In this document: piece by piece, positions 9,706-18,670 of the stretch
How the letters are laid out: every line of letters begins with the position of its first letter
Numbering within the stretch: the first letter of the stretch is position 1
Assembly: GCA_039090855.1 (NCBI GenBank)
Contig: CM077034.1
Span: 17,183,303 to 17,247,302 of the forward strand
Source of the DNA: Macrothele yani
Lineage: Eukaryota > Arthropoda > Arachnida > Araneae > Macrothelidae
Reading direction: 5' to 3'
DNA length: 64,000 nucleotides
Program-made: the position numbers and the translations under genes
Notes under the pieces: model-generated
Told to the model about the DNA's origin: nothing
The model's input: the letters and a program-made list of their open reading frames with translations, nothing else
The model's database searches: none

Positions 9706-10107
9706 ATGTCAACTATTAAAAAAGATCGGGACCCAATTCCGAGTAATAGCAGATTCGGAGTTTACAAAATACCTTTACAGGCCCTGGATACCGTTGACAT
9801 AGATCGAATTTATATTGGATCCACCATGAGGAATTTGAACTTTCGTATTGCGGAACACAAGTACGGTGTCAAAACACATTCAAACTGTACAGCACTTGCA
9901 AGATTAGTTAACCAGGGAGCTCACATCCCTCTGTGGAAGGAGGCAAGAGTTATTTCTTCTCACAAAAACAAAAATGCGACTTTGCTAGCGGAGAGTTTAC
10001 ACATCGTCAATAACGCTGATAAATGTTGAAACGATGAAATACCCAGATTCATACCTCCAACTTGGATGCAGTTAATTTCGAACGAGAAGAAGCAAATAAA
10101 CCAATAA
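9706..10107 (+). pseudogene. PLE-B right arm: GIY-YIG endonuclease with one in-frame stop
   Basis: The frame reads FGVYKIPLQALDTVDIDRIY then IGSTMRNLNFRIAEHKYGVK: GVY, YIG, Arg and EHK motifs of a GIY-YIG nuclease. PLWKEARVISS and LLAESLHI follow, where the Glu is a candidate metal ligand. This type lacks the CxC pair of PLE-A. A TGA at 10027-10029 interrupts it. The inverted arm has TGT there, and the same frame then continues to TAA at 10105-10107. It is 5'-truncated, with no RT. Confidence 0.8.
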
Positions 10108-10282
10108 CTCGAACTTTATTTCGGAACTCTCCCAATAACAATTAAGACACAACAATCATAAGTCAGAGTATGGTGACGTTTTTTGTAGTCATTCGGGAAC
10201 TGAACGCGATGCATATAAACAAAAGCGACGTTCCACGGTGGACTCTTTTTCAAATTTTTACAACACCTGTTTTAGAATTCAC

Positions 10283-10312
10283 CTGAAGATGTGCTGGGAG
10301 CCAGCATGAAAG
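10283..10312 (+). other. Hammerhead-like hairpin of PLE-B
   Basis: CTGAAGA is followed by the hairpin TGCTGG-GAG-CCAGCA and then T-GAAA. This is the CTGAWGA, stem II, GAAA order of a hammerhead core with one base changed. The left arm (minus strand, about 9303-9332) keeps the stem but has TAAGGA in place of CTGAAGA. Confidence 0.4.
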
Positions 10313-10680
10313 ATCTAGTGATGTGATTTTGACTTTCGGCTTTTGATTCAGTGTAAAAAAAGTCATTTTTCATCGTTAAATTTGAATTTCATCTTATATC
10401 GTGCAACGACGGCATTCTGGCAATTGGTGTTATTGGCACGAATTTCGTCAACAACTTGTAGCAACATGTTTGTTTTACTCAAAAAAGCAGCACATACCAA
10501 AGTCACTGTTTTCAGCGAGGTGTTTCCATTATTTTGGACAACCCCTGCATATCAAAGGAATTTCTCAAGTGATGTCACAAGTCCGTAACGAAGTTCGGAA
10601 CACTGATCACCGCGGGTCTCTGCTGAGGTCCTCGGTTTAATACGTAAGTGCCAAATTTTGAACTTACATTAAAATAAATC

Positions 10681-10900
10681 TATGTAGGCTGTTCAAAAAT
10701 TAATGAGATTGGCTTATTAAAATTGTAATTACATTTTTGTCTGTCTAAATCTGCATGATCCTTTTCAAAACAATCCCTTTTGAGAGAAATATACTTTTCC
10801 TAGCATTCTACATATTTTGTAAGTGTATGATCCAAACCATTTCTTGAGAGTCACTTCAAGGTTGCCCCCACTGACTTAAAAAACACTTTCCATCACCTTG
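10681..10900 (-). pseudogene. Transposase C-terminal remnant
   Basis: The minus strand reads LDHTLTKYVEC, a stop, then EKYISLKRDCFEKDHADLDR. The W/E-K-CI-L-G-D-FEKDH pattern is common at the C-terminus of mariner-type and related DDE transposases. A terminus-like GGCTGTTCAAAAATTAATGA lies at 10688-10707. The catalytic core is absent. The exact family is not certain. Confidence 0.45.
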
Positions 10901-10917
10901 AAAATGAAAGCCCTTTA

Positions 10918-11690
10918 TCGTTTTTTTTTTTTTTTTTTTTTTTATATGTAGGAAGTAGCTAAAGGTTACATGGAGCTAAAATCAGGGGTGCTTATTTTCC
11001 GGAAATTCCGGAAATTTTCGACGTCGTACTCCAGAAATTTTCGGCGTTTTTTTGTTTTTGTTTTTTTTACGAAATTTTCGACGTTGTACTCCGGGAATTT
11101 TCGGCGTTTTTTTTTTTTTGTTTTTGTTTTTTATATGTAGGAAGTAGCTAAAGGTTACATGGAGCTAAAATCAGGGGTGCTTATTTTCCGGAAAATCCGG
11201 AAATTTTCGACGTCGTACTCCGGAAATTTTCAGCGTTTTTTTTTTTTTTTTTTTTTTTTTACGAAATTTTCGACGTTGCACTCCGGGAAATTCCGGAAAT
11301 TTTCGACGTCGTACTCCAGAAATTTTCGGCGTTTTTTTTTTTTTTTTTTGTTTTTTGTTTGCGAAATTTTCGACGTTGTACTCCGGGAATTTTCGGCGTT
11401 TTTTTTTTTTTCTTTTTGTTTTTATATGTAGGAAGTAGCTAAAGGTTACATGGAGCTAAAATCAGGGGTGCTTATTTTCTGGAAATTCCGGAAATTTTCG
11501 ACGTCGTACTCCAGAAATTTTCGACGTTTTTTTTTTTTTTTGTTTTTTTTTTTTGCGAAATTTTCGACGTTGTACTGCAGAAATTTTCGGCGTTTTTTTT
11601 TTTTTTTTTCACGGAAATTTGCGGCGTTGTACTGGAATTTTCGGCGGGTTTTTTTTTTTTTTTTTTTCAGAAATTTTATTTTATAGCCAG
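10918..11690. repeat. T-rich nested tandem repeat with CGAAATTTTCG core
   Basis: A block beginning TATATGTAGGAAGTAGCTAA and running into AGGGGTGCTTATTTTCC occurs at about 10942, 11133 and 11423. Within and between blocks, shorter units with CGAAATTTTCGACGTYGTAC and GGAATTTTCGGCGTTTTT alternate with T-runs of 10-25 bases. Repeats differ mainly in T-run length. The Phe- or Lys-rich frames across it are translations of homopolymers. Confidence 0.85.
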
Positions 11691-12155
11691 TGGTAAGGCC
11701 TGTCACTGTCCTTTCCCTGTTTTCCCTTGTTTGGTGGCCAAAGCAAAACTCAATTCCACTGGGAGTTGGGAAATCTGACTGCCAATCTACCCCCACAGAG
11801 GAGAAGATAAACAGGTCCACTCTGTGTCTACCCAATTCAGCTGGGAGAGATCACCCCCCCCTACACCCCCCACCTAATGTTATATTTGTCTTCTAAAAGT
11901 GTGTTAACTGTTTGCTTTCCTTCGTGGTTTGGTGCTGGGTTTGCCCAGAGCTACTCCAAACAGAAATTTCTCACCCCTTTCTTTTCTTGGCAGTGCCCCT
12001 TTGCTCCTCCCCCCCTGGGCTTAGTGGCCCACCCACTCTGTCTGCTGCTTTTGACCTTCAAGACTTCTCATCTCATCATCACAGAGATCTAGGGAGGATC
12101 TCCCTGCTGACTTTTTGTTCACCCCTCCCCCTTCCCTTCGGGATGCCTGCTGGTT
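11691..12155. other. No recognisable gene; C-rich patches
   Basis: It is a moderately complex sequence with C-runs (for example 11854-11873 and 12008-12018). Short open frames exist, but none resembles a known family. GCACTCCTG with AATAAG near 12460-12478 mirrors GGGGTGCTTATT in the preceding repeat in inverted orientation, so 10984-12478 might be one inverted-repeat element. The flanks do not show a clean target duplication. Confidence 0.3.
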
Positions 12156-12214
12156 GCTGCTCAGGAAATCTTTGTCATTGGTTTCAATGCAATGACAAAG
12201 ATTTCCTGAGCAGC
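12156..12214. repeat. Perfect 25-bp inverted repeat (hairpin, 9-nt loop)
   Basis: Arms at 12156-12180 and 12190-12214 are exact reverse complements, with GTTTCAATG as the loop. The two bases flanking the arms do not pair, so the hairpin ends sharply. An RNA from either strand would form a 59-nt stem-loop. Confidence 0.9.
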
Positions 12215-12620
12215 TTTTATATTTTTTTCTCAGTATTTTGCTTTTTATAAGTATTATTTATAGCTTTGAAGGGCCAAACACTGGAAATTTGCAATTAGTA
12301 AAATTTTATAAAGGCCACTGTTCTTTAAAAAAAATATCGGAACTTGGAAAATAAATTAGGAATGTAACTCATATATTCTGATTTTTTTTTTTTTTTTTTT
12401 TGTAAGTACGTTAATTTCAGGAAATTTGGGTTTGGTTTCAGGAAATTTGATTTCACAGAATAAGCACTCCTGTAAAATCAGTACTGCAGAACACTGACTT
12501 GCAAAAATTGAGGGACAATTTAGAAGATGTGACGGCGGGAATTTGCACAATTAAAAATATCAGATTTCATTTTAGCATTATTTGCAGTGCATCTGCGTAA
12601 CACGGATCATAATTTTTGTT

Positions 12621-12675
12621 TGGGTTCAATTACCACTGTGAGCAACTCAGTGAAGGGTACTAAACACTTCCAGAA
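12621..12675 (-). repeat. Relic of SINE body/tail
   Basis: ACCACTGTGAGCAACTCAGT here resembles ACCACCGTGAGCAACTCAAT in the SINE at 4588-4837, in the same orientation. Similarity extends weakly on both sides. No tRNA head is visible. Confidence 0.45.
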
Positions 12676-12939
12676 CGGATTTCCGAAATGACAACAAAAC
12701 TTTATGACATCGCGTTGATCTACGCAACTCTCCATTTTGGCACTTGTAGGCAGGAGGGTGCAACATACAATCAGTCACAAAGGTCTGCATATTAACCTTC
12801 AAAACTACATGAAAATGTCAAGCTAATATACAAGAAATATATTTTTAATGAATATATGTACATCACAAAAGTCTACATACAAAGAAAAGAATGTTAGAAG
12901 TATGCATGATTCCGACTCCTGGAAAATGAATTAATATCG

Positions 12940-13136
12940 TGTAGGCACTTCTTTTGAATCAGCATGGGCATTTCAACACAAGGGATTTTGTAGTATCTGG
13001 TGTAATTTCAGACCATGCCTGCGTTAAAGCTTCCTTCAAGGAATCCTGATAAGAGATAGCGTGTTTTCAAACTTTTCTCTAAAGTTCATCCCACAGGTGC
13101 TTAGTTGGATTTAAGTCTGGTGACTGGCACCGTCAA
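12940..13136 (-). pseudogene. Tc1-II transposase C-terminus
   Basis: Across frames the minus strand gives the remnant of SPDLNP (LIQLSTCGMNFREK, i.e. the HLWDEL region), then DSLKEALTQAWSEITPDTT and KSLVLKCPC. This is the last conserved segment of Tc1 transposases and contains the region of the third catalytic acidic residue. Frameshifts and stops break it. It abuts the 100-bp array directly, in the order expected for the gene. Confidence 0.65.
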
Positions 13137-16062
13137 TGGAACTGTTCAAGTACCTTATAAGGCCATCACCGTCTTGGGTGTGTGCTTAGAATCATTACCC
13201 TGCTGAAAGACCCAATGCCTTCCAAGGCCAAAGCTGTTCAGGTACCTTATAAAGCCACCACTCCTTGACAATCTTGGGGGTGTGTTTTGAATCATTACCC
13301 TGCTGAAAGACCCATTGCCTTTCAAGTCCTAAGTTGTTCAGGTACCTTATACAGCCACCACTCCTTGACAATCTTGGGTGTGTGTTTTGGACCATTACCC
13401 TGCTGAAAGACCCATTGCCTTCCAAGTCCTAAGCTGTTCAGGTACCTTATAAAGCTACCACTCCTTGACAGTCTTGGGTGTGTGCTTAGAATCATTACCC
13501 TGCTGAAAGACCCATTGCCTTTCAAGTCCTAAGCTGTTCAGGTACCTTATAAAGCTACCACTCCTTGGCAGTCTTGGGTGTGTGCTTAGAATCATTACCC
13601 TGCTGAAAGACCCATTGCATTTCAAGTCCTAAGTTGTTCAAGTACCTTATACAGCCACCACTCCTTGACAATCTTGGGTGTGTGTTTTGGATCATTACCC
13701 TGCTGAAAGACCCATTGCCTTCCAAGTCCTAAGCTGTTCAGGAACCTTATAAAGCCACCACTCCTTGACAATCTTGGGTGTGTGTTTTGGATCATTACAT
13801 TGCTGAAAGACCCATTACCTTTCAAGTCCTAAGCTGTTCAGGTACCTTATAAAGCCACCACTCCTTGACAATCTTGGGTGTGTGTTTTGGATCATTACCC
13901 TGCTGAAAGACCCATTGCCTTTCAAGTCCTAAGCTGTTCAGGAACCTTATAAAGCCACCACTCCTTGACAGTCTTGGGTGTGTGCTTAGAATCATTACCC
14001 TGCTGAAAGACCCATTGCCTTTCAAGTCCAAAGCTGTTCAGGAACCTTATAAAGCCACCACTCCTTGACAATCTTGGGTGTGTGTTTTGGATCATTACCC
14101 TGCTGAAAGACCCATTACCTTTCAAGTCCTAAGCTGTTCAGGTACCTTATAAAGCCACCACTCCTTGACAATCTTGGGTGTGTGTTTTGGATCATTACCC
14201 TGCTGAAAGACCCATTGCCTTTCAAGTCCTAAGCTGTTCAGGTACCTTATAAAGCCACCACTCCTTGACAATTTTGGGTGTGTGTTTTGGATCATTACCC
14301 TGCTGAAAGACCCATTGCCTTTCTAGTCCTAAGCTGTTCAGGTAACTTATAAAGCCACCACTCCTTGACAATCTTGGGTGTGTGTTTTGGATCATTACCC
14401 TGCTGAAAGACCCATTGCCTTTCTAGTCCTAAGCTGTTCAGGTACCTTATAAAGCCACCACTCCTTGACAATCTTGGGTGTGTGTTTTGGATCATTATCC
14501 TGCTGAAAGACCCATTGCCTTTCAAGTCCTAAGCTGTTCAGGAACCTTATAAAGCCACCACTCCTTGACAATCTTGGGTGTGTGTTTTGGATCATTACCC
14601 TGCTGAAAGACCCATTGCCTTTCAAGACCTAAGCTGTTCAGGTACCTTATGAAGCCACCACTCCTTGACAATTTTGGGTGTGTGTTTTGGATCATTACCC
14701 TGCTGAAAGACCCATTGCTTTCCAAGTCCTAAGCTGTTCAGGTACCTTATAAAGCCACCACTCCTTGACAATCTTGAGTGTGTGTTTTGGATCATTACCC
14801 TGCTGAAAGACCCATTGCCTTCCAAGGCCAAAGCTGTTCAGGTACCTTTTAAGGCTGCCACTCCTTGACAATCTTTGGTGTGTGTTTTGGATCATTACCC
14901 TGCTGAAAGACCCATTGCCTTTCAAGTCCTAAGCTGTTCAGAAACCTTATAAAGCCACCACTCCTTGACAATCTTGGGTGTGTGTTTTGGATCATTACCC
15001 TGCTGAAAGACCCATTGCCTTTCAAGTCCTAAGCTGTTCAGGAACCTTATAAAGCCACCACTCCTTGACAATCTTGGGTGTGTGTTTTGGATCATTACCC
15101 TGCTGAAAGACCCATTGCCTTTCAAGTCCTAAGCTGTTCAGGAACCTTATAAAGCCACCACTCCTTGACAATCTTGGGTGTGTGTTTTGGATCATTACCC
15201 TGCTGAAAGACCCATTGCCATTCAAGTCCTAAGCTGTTCAGGTACCTTATAAACCCACCACTCCTGGACAATCTTGGGTGTGTGTTTTGGATCATTACCC
15301 TGCTGAAAGACCCATTGCCTTCCAAGGCCAAAGCTGTTCAGGTACCTTATAAGGCTGCCACTCCTTGACAATCTTGAGTGTGTGTTTTGGATCATTACCC
15401 TGCTGAAAGACCCATTGCCTTCCAAGTCCTAAGCTGTTCAGGTACCTTATAAAGCCACCACTCCTTGACAATCTTGAGTGTGTGTTTTGGATCATTACCC
15501 TGCTGAAAGACCCATTGCCTTTCAAGTCCTAAGCTGTTCAGGTACCTTATAAAGCCACCACTCCTTGACAATCTTGGGTGTGTGTTTTGGATCATTACCC
15601 TGCTGAAAGACCCATTGCCTTTCAAGTCCTAAGCTGTTCAGGTACCTTATAAAGCCACCACTCCTTGACAATCTTGGGTGTGTGTTTTGGATCATTACCC
15701 TGCTGAAAGACCCATTGCCTTTCAAGTCCTAAGCTGTTCAGGTACCTTATAAAGCCACCACTCCTTGACAATCTTGGGTGTGTGTTTTGGATCATTACCC
15801 TGCTGAAAGACCCATTACCTTTCAAGTCCTAAGCTGTTCAGGTACCTTATAAAGCCACCACTCCTTGACAATCTTGGGTGTGTGTTTTGGATCATTACCC
15901 TGCTGAAAGACCCATTGCCTTTCAAGTCCTAAGCTGTTCAGGTACCTTATAAGGCCACCACTCCTTGACAATCTTGGCTGTGTGCTTAGGACATTACCCT
16001 GCTGAAAGACCCATTGCCTTCCAAGTCCTAAGCTGTTCTGATACCTTATAAAGCCACCACTC
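13137..16062 (-). repeat. 29-copy, 100-bp tandem array built from Tc1 transposase coding sequence
   Basis: TGCTGAAAGA recurs at 13201, 13301 and so on to 15901 at exactly 100-bp steps, then at 16000. On the minus strand each unit encodes LGLERQWVFQQGNDPKHTPK followed by IVKEWW, the second catalytic region of Tc1 transposases. Because 100 is not a multiple of three, the frame shifts at each unit and open frames span only two units. Most units have Gly in place of the catalytic Asp (QQGNDP). Copies are about 90-99% alike. Confidence 0.95.
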
Positions 16063-16065
16063 CTT

Positions 16066-16492
16066 GGCGTGAAAGTCAAAATCTTTGTTGATGTACTTTT
16101 TGGCAAAGTTAAGTCTTTTTGTCTGATTTGTTGAGGTTATTAGAGATTTTCTTCCAGTGGGAATTCTACCATTAAATCCTTTAGACTGAAGAATTCTTCG
16201 TACAGTCTTGGCATGCACGTCTTACCAGTCATTGTTGCAATATATTCCATTATTTTTGAAGCAGATATTTTCGAATTTTACTTGACTCCTTTTAGAACTG
16301 CTCGATCAGGTGGTGACCATTTTGAGCTTTCTTGAAAACATTTCCAGCTGACTGGTAATTCCTAACAACAGTTTGGACACTTGAACAGATTTCCCAACAA
16401 TTTTTGAAATCTCCCTGTAAGATTTTTTCCCCCTTTCCCAACTGTATTATTACATTTTTCATGTGCAGAGAACTTTCTTTTAGTGGAGCCAT
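16066..16492 (-). pseudogene. Tc1-II transposase N-terminus
   Basis: It starts MAPLKESSLHMKNVIIQLGK at 16492, with GDFKNCWEICSSVQTVVRNY as the helix-turn-helix DNA-binding region. After stops, MHAKTVRRILQSKGFNGRIP and KRLNFAKKYINKDFDFHA follow, the second N-terminal subdomain. The sequence then jumps at about 16066 into the repeat array (KEWWLYKV). The segment that should carry the first catalytic Asp (FSDES region) and the following approximately 70 residues are missing. Confidence 0.8.
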
Positions 16493-16619
16493 TTTAACTG
16501 GAACACTAAAAAGAACTTAACTAACACACGCAAGATTAACTTTTCATCAAATAGAGGTAACTTAATCAAGCTAGTTACGTTAAATGAAAACTGTTACTAA
16601 AAGTTCGTAAGTTGGAAGC

Positions 16620-16646
16620 TTTCGACCTTATCTTAGGTCTTCATCA
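16620..16646 (-). other. Hammerhead-like hairpin of PLE-C, left arm
   Basis: The minus strand reads GTGATGAA, then the hairpin GACCT-AAGATA-AGGTC, then GAAAG. Only the first C of CTGATGA is changed. The core order matches a hammerhead; stems I and III were not established. Confidence 0.4.
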
Positions 16647-16759
16647 CGCCAATGGAGGACTAAGATTGTTGCCAGATTCTACATTTGAATTTTTCCTATT
16701 TTTGTTGCCAAAACTTAGAATTGATCTCCAGATCATCGGAATGTAGAGAGGAGATTCGG

Positions 16760-17104
16760 AATTGCAAGTCATTGAGTTGAAAATAATTTCCAGGCTTTCA
16801 CAGTAACGGAGGGCAAAACAATTGTCAGAAGAAGCAATTCGTCTTGCTTCGTTTCAGTGGGGAACTACAGATGTGTCTTTCATTGTCAAAATAGACAAGG
16901 CAGTATTAGGATTGGCTTTCAAAACATCTTTTTATGTTCCAAAATTCTATGGCTAATGCTCCTGTATGTGCTTCCAATGTATAAGTTATCCCCAGGAGAG
17001 GAAGAGATAGGAATACAGTAAACTCCTGGGAGGTTCAGGCTTTCAACTTTGTCCCTATCGCTTTGTAGAAGTTTCAAGATGTTTTTAGAAGTTTTGGTTA
17101 CCAT
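16760..17104 (-). pseudogene. PLE-C left arm GIY-YIG endonuclease (frameshifted)
   Basis: MVTKTSKNILKLLQSDRDKV, then ESLNLPGVYCIPISSSPGDN and LYIGSTYRSISHRILEHKK show the GVY, YIG, Arg and EHK motifs. The frame breaks after HKK at about 16919. The remaining homology (FIVKIDKAVLGLAFKT in shadow frames) matches the right arm in inverted orientation down to 16760. Confidence 0.75.
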
Positions 17105-17300
17105 CTTGCCATTAAATCTACCCCAAACATCTTGAAACTCCTTTGTAGAAGTTTCAAGATGTTTTTAGAAGTTTTGGTTACCATCTTGCCATTAAATCTA
17201 CCCCAAACATCTTGAAACTCTTATGTAGAAGTTTCAAGATGTTTTTAGAAGTTTTGGTTACCATCTTGCCATTAAATCTACCCCAAACATCTTGAAACTT
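17061..17300. repeat. Three 80-bp hairpin units at the PLE-C junction
   Basis: CTTTGTAGAAGTTTCAAGAT starts at 17061 and 17141, with a near copy at 17221. Each 80-bp unit begins with GTTTCAAGATGTTT and ends with AAACATCTTGAAAC, so each is itself an inverted repeat. They lie precisely between the two inverted PLE-C arms. Confidence 0.9.
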
Positions 17301-17301
17301 C

Positions 17302-17726
17302 TACAAAGGGATAGGGACAAAGCTGAAAATCTAGACCTCCCAGAAGTTTAATACATTTCTATCTCTTCTTCTACTGGGGATAACTTATACATTGGAAGCA
17401 CATACAGGAGCATTAGCCATAGAATTTTGGAACATAAAAAAGATGTTTTGAAAGCCAATCCTAATACTGCCTTGTCTATTTTGACAATGAAAGACACATC
17501 TGCAGTTCCCCACTGGAACGAAGCAAGACGAATTGCTTCTTCTGACAATTGTTTTGCCCTCTGTTACTGTGAAAGCCTGGAAATTATTTTCAACTCAATG
17601 ACTTGCAATTCCGAATCTCCTGTCTACATTCCGATGATCTGGAGATCAATTCTAAGTTTTGACAACAAAAATAGGAAAAATTCAAATGTAGAATCTGGCA
17701 ACAATCTTAGTCCTCCATTGGCGTGA
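17302..17726 (+). pseudogene. PLE-C right arm GIY-YIG endonuclease
   Basis: The frame GDNLYIGSTYRSISHRILEH, then KKDVLKANPNTALSILTMKD and PHWNEARRIASSDN...YCESLEIIF runs to TGA at 17724-17726. YIG, Arg, EHK and the Glu in CESLEI are visible. Upstream in frame, PEV is followed by a TAA where the left arm has GVYCIP, so the GIY-equivalent motif is interrupted. The closest relative in the window is the PLE-B enzyme, not PLE-A or PLE-D. Confidence 0.8.
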
Positions 17727-17750
17727 TGGAGACCTAAGATAAGGTCGAAA
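17723..17750 (+). other. Hammerhead-like hairpin of PLE-C, right arm
   Basis: GTGATGGA, the hairpin GACCT-AAGATA-AGGTC and GAAA follow directly on the endonuclease frame. The TGA stop codon at 17724-17726 is itself part of the motif. Confidence 0.4.
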
Positions 17751-18049
17751 GCTTCCAACTTACAAACTTTTTGTAAAAGTTTTCATTTAACGTAACTAGC
17801 GTGATCAAGTTACCTTTATTTGTTAATATTGTTACGTGTTTTGCCCATCATCGTCACAAGTTTTCATCAGTGTGATGCACATCTGTCTGCTGATTGCTTA
17901 AATATGAATGAGTTCGTAAGACAAAGCAGAAATACACATACTGTATGCAGACTATTGTGACGTGATTTCCAAAGTTATTTGCATTTTCCTGTGAATTTAT
18001 TTTGTTTCAGTCATTTATTATTTTACAACTTTGTTGTGCTCATAAAATA

Positions 18050-18600
18050 CAGGGTAACTCAAAATGATTGCCCCGATTGCAAATGGCAATACCTGGTTTA
18101 TGAACATAGATACAGAGATCACATTGTTGCACAATAGAAAAGAAAGTCTAGAATTTTGTTTCCATATCTTACAGATATTTTACGTGACTCTCCTGGGTCA
18201 TGCGGACAGCATATAAACGGTAATTCATTTCACTCCATACATTATGAAGCATGTCCATAGTCGCTGTTGTCAGTGCAAGCTGAATGCACATCTTTATTTC
18301 TTGCAGTGTTCTCAGCAAAGGTGGCATATACACATGGTCTTTGACTTACCTCCACAAAAAAAAGTCACAAGAAGTAAGGTCCGAAGACCTGGAGAACCTC
18401 TTGCAGAAAACCCTGTCGTCCCGTCCACAATGACCCATCGTGCAAAACGCCTTTTCTTCTGCAGTCGCCATTTCTTCCCACTGGCTTTGGCCCACGGGCA
18501 GCTCACTTTCCTGTGTCACCATAGCAACATAACAGTAGGTTCCAATGAAATTTAAACTTCCTTCTTTCTTGTGTAGGGATATCAGCCGTGTATTTATCTT
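18050..18600 (-). mobile_element. Internally deleted Tc1/mariner-superfamily element
   Basis: CAGGGTAACTCAAAATGATT begins at 18050 right after TA, as expected for a terminus. On the minus strand the element carries a transposase start and a transposase end joined with the middle missing. No matching inverted terminus is seen on the right, where PLE-D begins, so that side is probably truncated. Confidence 0.6.
18169..18471 (-). pseudogene. Transposase with N-terminus fused to C-terminus by deletion
   Basis: MATAEEKAFC at 18471 is the characteristic start of a transposase family widespread in arthropod genomes. About ten residues later comes SSDLTSCDFFLWR, the SPDLTPCDFFLWG motif with the last catalytic Asp. 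An in-frame TAA follows, then VKDHVYMPPLLRTLQEIK and LHNVWSEMNYRLYAVRMT up to a stop at 18169-18171. Roughly 250 residues, including the first two catalytic residues, are missing. It looks like a non-autonomous deletion derivative. Confidence 0.7.
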
Positions 18601-18670
18601 CATAAACATGTGGAATTAACTTTTTTACGGGTCTTATAGAGGTAATTACTCAAAAAAGTTGGTTGTCAAA

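Larger units (their letters stand above)
9183..10455. mobile_element. PLE-B: head-to-head Penelope-like copies with 12-bp target duplication
   Basis: A minus-strand 3' part (about 9183-9690) and a longer plus-strand part (about 9700-10430) are inverted repeats of each other. TTGTAGCAACAT occurs immediately outside at 9171-9182 and 10456-10467, the signature of one integration event. The host sequence is the Tc1-I element. Each arm has a GIY-YIG endonuclease 3' region followed by an untranslated tail with a hairpin module. Confidence 0.85.
7489..10547 (-). mobile_element. Tc1-like transposon Tc1-I with nested insertions
   Basis: The left terminus CAGGGGTTGTCCAAAATAAT starts at 7489 after TA (7487-7488). 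Its inverted partner ATTATTTTGGACAACCCCTG ends at 10547, and the matching repeat is about 29 bp long with one mismatch. The transposase lies on the minus strand near the left end. Between the transposase start and the right terminus lie a duplicated tRNA-SINE segment (8644-9138) and PLE-B (9183-10455). The original element would have been about 1.3-1.5 kb, normal for Tc1. Confidence 0.85.
16548..17822. mobile_element. PLE-C: head-to-head Penelope-like copies nested in Tc1-II
   Basis: CAAATAGAGGTAAC at 16548 and GTTACCTTTATTTG ending at 17822 are the outer ends of two inverted arms (about 16548-17100 and 17300-17822). Each arm has a GIY-YIG endonuclease followed by a 3' tail with a hammerhead-like hairpin. 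The arms meet at a triplicated 80-bp unit. The flanks on both sides belong to the Tc1 element. Confidence 0.85.
12769..17967 (-). mobile_element. Tc1-like transposon Tc1-II, expanded by internal amplification and nested PLE
   Basis: AATCAGTCACAAAGGTCTGC at 12769 is matched in inverted form by GCAGACTATTGTGACGTGATT ending at 17967. A related internal motif (CATCACAAAAGTCTACATAC) lies near 12852, as in elements with repeated terminal sites. Between the ends, on the minus strand, are a transposase N-terminus, a 29-copy 100-bp array, a transposase C-terminus, and PLE-C inserted near the right end. Without array and PLE the element would be about 1.1-1.3 kb. Confidence 0.75.

Noticed and set aside
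11159..11835. Phe- or Lys-rich frames over T-runs
   Set aside because: They translate homopolymer tracts whose length varies between units; no conserved domain.
11912..12250. 112-residue plus-strand frame
   Set aside because: No recognisable motif; it runs through the 25-bp hairpin and C-rich low-complexity sequence.
13195..16106. Repeated 67-76 residue open frames across the 100-bp array
   Set aside because: They are frame-shifted readings of two consecutive units of dead transposase sequence, not separate genes.
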